A stretch of 20,782 nucleotides of DNA from UBA11858 sp964589145 (GTDB lineage Bacteria; Chloroflexota; Anaerolineae; Anaerolineales; UBA11858), in the NCBI GenBank assembly GCA_964589145.1, contig CAZPSL010000007.1, forward strand, positions 1 through 20,782, read 5' to 3'. The notes beneath the pieces were generated by a model. The model ran no database searches. It was not told the DNA's origin and saw only the letters and a list, made by a program, of their open reading frames with translations. Below, one piece after another: positions 14,744-20,782 of this stretch. The position numbers were made by a program, and so were the translations under genes. Position 1 is the stretch's first letter; each line of letters starts with the position of its first letter.

Positions 14744-14872
14744 GTGGGTGCAAACAAAAGATGTAGAACGCCGGTGTTCCCCCCTCCCGAAGGGAGAGGG
14801 GTCAGGGGTGAGGGCGGGGGAAGGGTTGGGGCCCATACGACTGCCCAATTTCTACAACATTTGCTGCACCCG
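14744..14872. mobile_element. MITE-like dispersed element, copy D (about 129 bp)
   Basis: The ends GTGGGTGCAAACAAAAGATG and ACAACATTTGCTGCACCCGC are imperfect inverted repeats. The interior has GAACGCCGGTGTTCCCCCC, the hairpin CCTCCCGAAGGGAGAGG, G-rich tracts and CGACTGCCCAATT. It is the shortest and simplest copy, in the same orientation as copies B and C. With copy C and the candidate RNA it accounts for most of the gene-free stretch 14241-14979. The bases between 14674 and 14743 hold only a weak GTCCTG/CAGGAC hairpin (14702-14720). Confidence 0.68.
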
Positions 14873-14873
14873 C

Positions 14874-14903
14874 TTGTGTTGTTTTGGGCATATGAAGTAT
14901 GCT
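14874..14903 (+). promoter_or_regulatory. Possible promoter of the LCP-rsmA-rlmN unit
   Basis: TTGTGT (14874-14879) and TATGCT (14898-14903) are separated by 18 bases, about 75 bases before the LCP start codon. GCATA/TATGC forms a small dyad over the -10 region. The -35 hexamer lies at the right edge of element D, so the element may have contributed to this promoter. This is a weak match. Confidence 0.3.
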
Positions 14904-14979
14904 ACAAACAACATTTCCCTGCGTCTTGGCGAAAGTCCGGTGCCTGAAACTTTAGATGGAAAGTTGACGTTAATTTCCC

Positions 14980-16137
14980 ATGAACAAAAAAAACATCCTC
15001 ATTGCCGTTGTTGTTGTACTGTTGGCCGCCGGGATTTTTGGTGGTGCAGTCTTAGCCAAAAAATGGAACGAACCGCTGGGCGAGAGCCTCGCACTGCCTA
15101 CCGTCACCCCTCTGCCGCCCACCAAAACGCTCGCTTTACCCACCCGGAACCCGGATGCCAAACCCTCTCCAACCCCCTTGCAGCCCGAAACCCCTCTGCC
15201 GACCGCCACAGCAACGCCCATCCCCACGGCAACCCCGGAGCCGCTCTGCGGCGGCCCCCCCGTGATGACCATCCTGGCCCTGGGCATTGACGACGACAAC
15301 GCGAAACTCTACGGGCTGGCAGATGCAATCAAAATAGTGCGTGTAGACTTTGTAACGCCCAAAGTGACCGTGATGTCAATCCCGCGCGATCTGTGGGTAC
15401 ACATTCCCGGGCTGGAAAAGTACGGAATCACAGCGGGAAAACTGAATCAGGCCCACTTTTACGGTTCTCCGGGAATGGGCAAATACGACGGGCCGGGCGG
15501 CGGCCCCGGACTGACTGCCCGCACCCTGCAAGACAATTTCGGCCTGACTGTTGACCATTACGGAACAGTCAATATGGATACCTTCGTCCGCATGGTCAAC
15601 GCAGTCGGCGGCATTGACCTTTACCTGCCTGCTGACGTGGACGGTCGCCCGGTAGACGAAAACACCGAAGATATGGGTTACTTCTACGCCGGTTACAACC
15701 ATATGACCGGTGAACTTGCTCTCAAATTTTCACGCATCCGCAAAATTGATAACGGCTTTGCCCGCATGAACCGCCAGAAAATGGTACTCTGCGCCCTCAA
15801 GGACAAACTCATGCGCCCGGAAGTGTTCCCCCAAATCCCGGATCTAATCGCCTCCTTTGAAGGGTCAATCGTCACTGATCTCAGCCCGGCGCAAATCAGC
15901 CAACTGGTTTGCCTGCTGCCAAAACTGAATGACGAAAACATCATTTTCGGCAGCATCCCGGAAGATGAATTTACGCCCACCAAGCAGTGGGATGATTACC
16001 TCGGGTACTACACATTTGTTCTGGATATTGACAAAGACCGGCTGCTGGATTACTTTGCCCGCTTCCAATCCGGCGAGTGGCCGGTTTATAACAGCGAATC
16101 CACGGGCTGCCCGCCGCCGGTCGAACCAAAGTGGTGA
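14980..16137 (+). CDS. LytR-CpsA-Psr (LCP) family cell-envelope glycopolymer transferase
   Basis: A 385-residue membrane-anchored protein. A short basic N-terminus is followed by one TM helix (about 6-26, ILIAVVVVLLAAGIFGGAVLA), a Pro/Thr-rich spacer (about 38-88, TPLPTATATPIPTATPEP) and an extracellular LCP domain (about 95-300). LCP marks: ILALGIDDDN (98-107), SIPRDLWVHIPG with Arg136, GKLNQAHFYG (153-162), MVNAVGGIDLYLP, and the KFSRIRKIDNGFARMNRQ run with Arg252, Arg254, Arg262 and Arg265, which binds the pyrophosphate-lipid substrate in this family. LCP enzymes transfer glycopolymers from undecaprenyl carriers to the wall or to proteins. The acceptor here is unknown. The ATG at 14980 has no strong ribosome binding site. 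The stop is 4 bases before rsmA, so they are probably translated from one mRNA. Confidence 0.9.
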   Translation: MNKKNILIAVVVVLLAAGIFGGAVLAKKWNEPLGESLALPTVTPLPPTKTLALPTRNPDAKPSPTPLQPETPLPTATATPIPTATPEPLCGGPPVMTILALGIDDDNAKLYGLADAIKIVRVDFVTPKVTVMSIPRDLWVHIPGLEKYGITAGKLNQAHFYGSPGMGKYDGPGGGPGLTARTLQDNFGLTVDHYGTVNMDTFVRMVNAVGGIDLYLPADVDGRPVDENTEDMGYFYAGYNHMTGELALKFSRIRKIDNGFARMNRQKMVLCALKDKLMRPEVFPQIPDLIASFEGSIVTDLSPAQISQLVCLLPKLNDENIIFGSIPEDEFTPTKQWDDYLGYYTFVLDIDKDRLLDYFARFQSGEWPVYNSESTGCPPPVEPKW

Positions 16138-16141
16138 AACG

Positions 16142-17074
16142 ATGCGAGTTGAGCACCGCGAACCCTCCGTTGCCAGTAATCGGCAATTCCCTGCCCTGCA
16201 CGTTCCGGGGATGCTGAAAAAGTACGGGTTGCACCCCAGCAAAAGCCTGGGGCAAAACTTTCTGGTAGATGAACACGCCCTCCAAAAAGTGGTGAACGCG
16301 GCCGACATTCAGGAGGACGATGTGATCCTGGAGGTGGGCCCCGGCCTGGGAAGCCTGACCCGTTACCTGGCATCCGCAGCCCGGCGGGTAATCGCTGTTG
16401 AACTGGATAAACGCCTGCTTCCCGCACTGCATGAAATCCTGTCCCCTTTCAACAACGTGGAACTCATCATCGGTGACATTCTGGTACTGAACCCGGCACA
16501 ACTCGTCACGCAGGAAGCATACAGCCCCACCAAAAAAGAAAACAGCCGGTCTTCGGCCTCCGGGAACCGAAGCCTGCCTTACAAGGTCGTTGCCAACATC
16601 CCCTACTACATCACCTCGGCACTGATCCGCCACTTGCTGGAAGCGGAGATGCGTCCGGAATCCATTGTTCTCATGGTGCAGCGGGAAGTGGCCTCCCGCA
16701 TTGCCGCACAGCCGCCAAAAATGAACTTGCTCGCGCTTAGCGTCCAGGCATACGGAGAACCGCACATCGCAGCCAAAATCCCGGCCGGTGCGTTTTACCC
16801 GCCCCCGAAAGTCGATTCCGCCATCGTGCGGATTGATCTGTTCCCGGAAGCGCGCCTGCCCGCCTCCCTGCGGCCGCTCTTTTTTCGCCTTGCCAAAGCA
16901 GGGTTTAGCCAAAAGCGCAAAACCCTGCGCAACACCATTTCCGCCGGAATGCACTGGGATAAAACCCAGGCCGAGACCCTGCTGCACAAGGCAGGCATCA
17001 ACCCGCAGCGCCGGGCACAAACCTTGTCCTTTGATGAGTGGGCATCGCTTACCCGGATGGCACAGGGGCTATAG
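16142..17074 (+). CDS. rsmA: 16S rRNA (adenine1518/1519-N6)-dimethyltransferase
   Basis: A 310-residue SAM-dependent methyltransferase (KsgA) that dimethylates two adenines in helix 45 of 16S rRNA late in 30S assembly. The opening GLHPSKSLGQNFLVDE (29-44) is diagnostic. SAM motif I is ILEVGPGLGSLTRYL (62-76), the acidic VIAVELDK follows, and the catalytic N-I-P-Y motif is at 152-155. FYPPPKVDSAIVRID near 216-230 is also typical. A stretch of about 24 residues between 123 and 146 (TQEAYSPTKKENSRSSASGNRSLP), just before the catalytic motif, is longer and more polar than usual and looks like a loop insertion. The frame is open upstream through the LCP gene; the ATG at 16142, 4 bases after that gene's stop, is the sensible start. 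It probably belongs to an LCP-rsmA-rlmN operon. Confidence 0.95.
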   Translation: MRVEHREPSVASNRQFPALHVPGMLKKYGLHPSKSLGQNFLVDEHALQKVVNAADIQEDDVILEVGPGLGSLTRYLASAARRVIAVELDKRLLPALHEILSPFNNVELIIGDILVLNPAQLVTQEAYSPTKKENSRSSASGNRSLPYKVVANIPYYITSALIRHLLEAEMRPESIVLMVQREVASRIAAQPPKMNLLALSVQAYGEPHIAAKIPAGAFYPPPKVDSAIVRIDLFPEARLPASLRPLFFRLAKAGFSQKRKTLRNTISAGMHWDKTQAETLLHKAGINPQRRAQTLSFDEWASLTRMAQGL

Positions 17075-17097
17075 GCCTGCCGCAGCACATCTCTCTC

Positions 17098-18135
<1,038 letters not shown>

Positions 18136-18163
18136 TTGTTGAAGCGGATAATCGTGCTACAAT
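18136..18163 (+). promoter_or_regulatory. Promoter of the NIL-domain gene, inside a dyad
   Basis: TTGTTG (18136-18141) and TACAAT (18158-18163) are 16 bases apart, 20 bases before the start codon. ATTATCCG (18121-18128) and CGGATAAT (18145-18152) form an 8-bp inverted repeat that brackets the -35 hexamer. A second overlapping pair, CTTCAA/TTGAAG (18117-18122, 18139-18144), interleaves with it. The dyad could be an operator. Confidence 0.5.
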
Positions 18164-18183
18164 GCAATTGAAAGGAGACTGAC

Positions 18184-18411
18184 ATGGAAAAACAAACCGT
18201 CCGTTTAATTTATCCCCCGCATTTGTTGGATGTGCCCATCATCAACCAGTTGATTCGCCGCTACGAGTTGACGGTCAATATCCTGCGGGCACAGGTCGGT
18301 CCCGATGAAGGCTGGGTAGATGTGCAACTCAGCGGACCCGCGGCTGCTATCGAAGATGCGATCACCTGGCTTTCTTCTCAGGGTGTGCAGGTGCAGCATC
18401 TCGCCAAGTGA
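18184..18411 (+). CDS. Free-standing NIL domain protein
   Basis: A 75-residue protein consisting only of a NIL domain, a ferredoxin-like fold best known as the C-terminal methionine-sensing domain of the ABC ATPase MetN. The sequence MEKQTVRLIYPPHLLDVPIINQLIRRYELTVNI..., with GWVDVQLSGPAAAIEDAITWLSSQGVQV, covers the whole domain: the LIYPP and P-I-INQL-I-R opening, an ILRA strand, the QLSG turn and the final helix. The start has AAGGAG about 7 bases upstream. It has its own promoter and a weak terminator, so it is a separate small unit between rlmN and mgtE. Stand-alone NIL proteins are also seen beside ferredoxin or methionine genes; none is here. A small-molecule sensor role is inference. 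Confidence 0.82.
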   Translation: MEKQTVRLIYPPHLLDVPIINQLIRRYELTVNILRAQVGPDEGWVDVQLSGPAAAIEDAITWLSSQGVQVQHLAK

Positions 18412-18414
18412 ACC

Positions 18415-18445
18415 TCTCTGAACTCCTGAAATCTCAGAGACTTTT
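18415..18445 (+). terminator. Weak terminator-like hairpin after the NIL gene
   Basis: TCTCTGA (18415-18421) pairs with TCAGAGA (18434-18440) around a 12-base loop, followed by CTTTT. The stem is short, so termination may be partial, allowing some read-through into mgtE. Confidence 0.4.
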
Positions 18446-18475
18446 CGGGCCTTGAAAACGAACCGACACAACTCC

Positions 18476-19843
18476 ATGACCGACAGCATCCGGCAGACTG
18501 AACAAATTGCCGCAGACATCCAGGCCGCGCTGGAAACAGGCCGCGCCCAGGAGGCTGCCGACGCGTTCACCAAACTCTACCCGGCAGATCAGGCCGAAGT
18601 TTTCAACGCGCTGCGGGATGCGCAGCAAGACGCGCTGCTTGAACTGCTCGATATTCCCAGTACGGCGGATTTGTTCGATGAACTGGAAGACGACGAAGCC
18701 CTGGAGGCTGCCGAGGGCCTGAGTACCGAGCGTCTGGCGGACATTCTGGATGAGATGGACCCCGACGAGGCTGCCGACCTCCTCGGAGACCTGCCGCCCC
18801 GCGTTGCCCGTGAAGCCCTGGCTCAGATGGAGGACCCGGAAGACGTCCTCCCCCTGCTGGAATACCCCGACGAAACCGCGGGCGGGCGGGCAACCACGGC
18901 TTATATTGCCATGCGGCGGCACACCACCGCCGAACAGGCCATCCAGTTTCTGCGGGACGTTGCCCCGGAAAATGACGTGCCCTACTACCTGTTTGTGGTA
19001 GACCGCAACAAGCAGTTGATCGGTGTGGTCGGCCTGCGGGAACTGGTGATTGCCAGCCCCGATACCACCATGGAAGCGATCATGGACCCGGACGTGATCA
19101 GCATCCCCGCCGACGCCGACCAGGAGGAAGCCGCCCGCGTGATGCAGCGCTACGACCTTTCCGCCCTGCCCGTTGTGGATGCCGATAAACGGCTGATCGG
19201 TGTCATCACCCACGACGACATCCTGGACGTGATCGAGGACGAGGCTACCGAGGATATTTACCGCATCTCGCAGGTCTCCGATGCCGACCTCGACCCCGAC
19301 AGTGACATCCGCCAGCAACTGCGGGGCCGCCTGCCCTGGCTGCTGTTCAGCAGCATCGCTTCTTTATTTGCCGCCTGGGTGATCAGCAACTTTGGCGATT
19401 TGATTGCCCAGGTTGCACTGCTGGCTTTCTTTCAGTCGGTGGTAGCCGGGTTGGGCGGCAACTCCGCCGGGCAGTCGGTGGCGATGGTTGTGCGCGCTCT
19501 GGCGCTCGACAAAATTGACAGACGCCAGGCGTGGAAAATCCTGCTGCGGCAGGCGATGGTGGGTCTTCTTCAGGGCGTTATGCTGGGTGCCATCGTGGGA
19601 ATGGGCATCGGATTGTGGCAGCAGAACCCTTACCTGGGGCTGGTCATCAGCCTGTCGCTGATGCTCAACATGCTGATCGGCGGCATCGTGGGGACTCTGG
19701 TGCCGATGATTTTGCACGCCCTCGGCAAAGACCCGGCGCTGGCATCCTCTGTACTGGTCACCGCTGCTACGGATTCTCTCGGCTTTTTGATTTACCTTTC
19801 TCTGGCAAGCGCCTTCCTGCCGCTGATTCAACAGTACCTGTGA
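18476..19843 (+). CDS. mgtE: Magnesium channel/transporter MgtE
   Basis: A 455-residue Mg2+ channel. An acidic N-terminal superhelical domain (about 15-130, with ELEDDEALEAAEGLSTERLADILDEMDPDEAADLL) precedes two CBS domains (about 135-195 and 198-255). The linking plug helix region (about 256-284) is followed by five TM helices from residue 286. The pore segment FQSVVAGLGGNSAGQSVAMVVRAL (319-342) corresponds to the GGNxGxQ motif, with Ala and Gly in the usual Gly and Thr positions. Asp433 in ATDSLGFLIY corresponds to the Asp432 that binds Mg2+ in the Thermus thermophilus channel. In that protein the acidic cytosolic domains close the pore when Mg2+ is high. I chose the ATG at 18476; the frame is open from a TTG at 18452, but neither has a clear ribosome binding site. 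The leader is short, with no magnesium riboswitch. Confidence 0.94.
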   Translation: MTDSIRQTEQIAADIQAALETGRAQEAADAFTKLYPADQAEVFNALRDAQQDALLELLDIPSTADLFDELEDDEALEAAEGLSTERLADILDEMDPDEAADLLGDLPPRVAREALAQMEDPEDVLPLLEYPDETAGGRATTAYIAMRRHTTAEQAIQFLRDVAPENDVPYYLFVVDRNKQLIGVVGLRELVIASPDTTMEAIMDPDVISIPADADQEEAARVMQRYDLSALPVVDADKRLIGVITHDDILDVIEDEATEDIYRISQVSDADLDPDSDIRQQLRGRLPWLLFSSIASLFAAWVISNFGDLIAQVALLAFFQSVVAGLGGNSAGQSVAMVVRALALDKIDRRQAWKILLRQAMVGLLQGVMLGAIVGMGIGLWQQNPYLGLVISLSLMLNMLIGGIVGTLVPMILHALGKDPALASSVLVTAATDSLGFLIYLSLASAFLPLIQQYL

Positions 19844-19847
19844 GGAA

Positions 19848-19883
19848 GTTGCAGGTTGCAGGTTGAAGGTTGCAGGTTGGAAG
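19848..19883. repeat. Short tandem heptamer repeats (GTTGCAG type)
   Basis: The units GTTGCAG, GTTGCAG, GTTGAAG, GTTGCAG and a degenerate GTTGGAAG follow directly after the mgtE stop codon. The period is exactly 7 bases for four units. The tract occupies half of the 75-base gap before the lipid-kinase gene. Confidence 0.75.
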
Positions 19884-19918
19884 CCGTTTGCAATCATCCA
19901 TCCGCAATGGACAATCCC

Positions 19919-20782
19919 ATGACCGCAAAAGTGATTCTCAACCCCTATGCCAACCGCTGGAAAGCCGGTGAACGCCGTCCCGAGGCGGAAGAAGCGCTCC
20001 GGGCCGCGGGCGTGGACTACGATCTGGCGATCACCGAACGCCCCGGGCACGGCATCGAACTCGCCGCGCAGGCCGCGCGGGAGGGCTTCAGCCCGGTCAT
20101 CGCCGCGGGCGGCGACAGCACCAGCAACGAGGTGGTCAATGGCCTGATACAGGCCGCCGGAGATGGAGGCAGCCCGGCGGTTTTCGGCGTTCTGCCGATG
20201 GGCACCGCCAACGATCTCGCCGCCAACCTGGGGATTTCCGAAAACCTCACGGAAGCGGCACGCATCATCGCCGCCGGTGAAACCCGTCCGCTCGACATCG
20301 GCAAAATCAACGACCGCTATTTCGTCAACAACTCCGCCATGGGGCTGGAGACCACCATCACCGTCATCCAGATGAACATGAAGCACGTCCAGGGCATCAT
20401 CCGCTATCTGCTGGCGGCGTTTGTCGGCATTGCCCGCAACCCGCAATGGCAGATTGACCTGGAATGGGAGAGCGGCGAGTATCACGGGGCAACCACAATG
20501 GTGACGGTTGCCAACAATCCTCGCACCGGCGGCATTTTCTACCCCGTTCCACACGCCAACCCCTTTGACGGCAAACTCAGTTTTATGTACGGCTTTGCGC
20601 CCACCCGGCGCCGTCTGTTGCAACTGCTCTCCCGCATGACCAAGCCCGCCGCGGGCAATATCATCGAAGCCCCGGAAGTTCAGGAAATTCACACTTCCTG
20701 GCTGCGCATCCACATCGAACCGGGGTCGCCCGCCCACGCCGATGGCGAAGTGTTCGACTTCGATAGCCACGATCTGGAATAC
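19919..20782 (+). CDS. Diacylglycerol kinase catalytic domain protein (YegS/DgkB-like lipid kinase), 3' end missing
   Basis: An open frame from ATG 19919 runs to the window edge (288 codons) without a stop; such kinases are usually about 300-320 residues, so little is missing. The N-terminal domain begins VILNPYANRWKAG. The nucleotide-binding motif is AAGGDSTSNEVVNG (62-75), with Ser67 in place of the second glycine of the usual GGDGT. GVLPMGTANDLAANLGI and the later ADGEVFDFD (normally DGE) are typical of the family. The fold phosphorylates lipids such as diacylglycerol in the inner leaflet. The lipid substrate is not readable. A slightly earlier in-frame ATG (19907) is possible; neither has a ribosome binding site. 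Some transcription from mgtE upstream is possible, since only the heptamer tract intervenes. Confidence 0.88.
   Translation, partial: MTAKVILNPYANRWKAGERRPEAEEALRAAGVDYDLAITERPGHGIELAAQAAREGFSPVIAAGGDSTSNEVVNGLIQAAGDGGSPAVFGVLPMGTANDLAANLGISENLTEAARIIAAGETRPLDIGKINDRYFVNNSAMGLETTITVIQMNMKHVQGIIRYLLAAFVGIARNPQWQIDLEWESGEYHGATTMVTVANNPRTGGIFYPVPHANPFDGKLSFMYGFAPTRRRLLQLLSRMTKPAAGNIIEAPEVQEIHTSWLRIHIEPGSPAHADGEVFDFDSHDLEY

Noticed and set aside
14105..14766. Several open frames of 70-240 codons in the gap after the MBL-CNB gene
   Set aside because: They read through repeat elements C and D and the palindrome, have no ribosome binding sites and show no domain.
14925..14960. GAAAGTCCGG, reminiscent of a conserved RNase P RNA segment
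   Set aside because: The rest of the RNase P consensus is missing and there is no room for a 350-nt RNA before the LCP start.
18412..18475. Magnesium riboswitch (M-box) upstream of mgtE
   Set aside because: Only 64 bases separate the NIL gene from mgtE, too short for an M-box, and no matching motif is present.

Overview
This 20.8-kb window looks like a chromosomal segment of an anaerobic, fermentative member of Chloroflexota, most likely class Anaerolineae. That assignment is an inference. It rests on the tungsten/pterin aldehyde:ferredoxin oxidoreductase, the Pro/Thr-rich linkers of the membrane-anchored LCP and DivIC-like proteins, GTG starts with few strong Shine-Dalgarno sites, and intergenic space filled with short dispersed palindromic repeats. 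There are 16 protein genes (two cut by the window edges), one candidate small-RNA gene and no tRNA, rRNA, transposase or CRISPR array.

Layout. 1-2880 (minus strand): start of a DUF47 (PhoU-like) phosphate-uptake accessory protein, an orphan molybdate/tungstate-type ABC ATPase with a C-terminal TOBE-like region, and a 12-TM MFS transporter. 3297-7363 (plus): a GltD/NfnB-like NAD(P)H oxidoreductase closed by a clear terminator, then fabF and fabH of fatty-acid synthesis. 7406-11544 (minus): a DivIC/FtsB-like division protein, an aldehyde:ferredoxin oxidoreductase, and a three-part protein (N-terminal winged helix, pRiA4b ORF-3 domain, C-terminal zinc ribbon). 12024-14240 (plus): a large metallo-beta-lactamase-fold protein with two C-terminal cyclic-nucleotide-binding domains. 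14241-14979: 740 bases without a protein gene, holding two copies of a mobile-element-like repeat around a candidate 158-nt structured RNA. 14980-20782 (plus): an LCP cell-wall ligase, rsmA, rlmN, a free-standing NIL-domain protein, the magnesium channel mgtE, and a truncated lipid-kinase gene of the DAGK family.

How the genes fit together. Most are housekeeping: lipid synthesis (fabF/fabH, lipid kinase), envelope and division (LCP, DivIC-like), ribosome and tRNA methylation (rsmA, rlmN), ion transport (mgtE, MFS, ABC ATPase, DUF47). The tungstate-type ATPase and the tungsten enzyme may belong to the same cofactor economy although they are 6 kb apart.

The most unusual content is (1) a family of 130-190 bp elements with about 20-24 bp imperfect terminal inverted repeats, four copies plus solo ends; (2) three near-perfect intergenic palindromes that vary between copies by a compensated base pair; (3) the candidate RNA with a TATAAT promoter and two mutually exclusive stems, one of them terminator-like; and (4) the MBL-CNB-CNB fusion, whose N-terminal 200 residues look like a second, degenerate MBL lobe and whose two nucleotide pockets each seem to lack one key residue.
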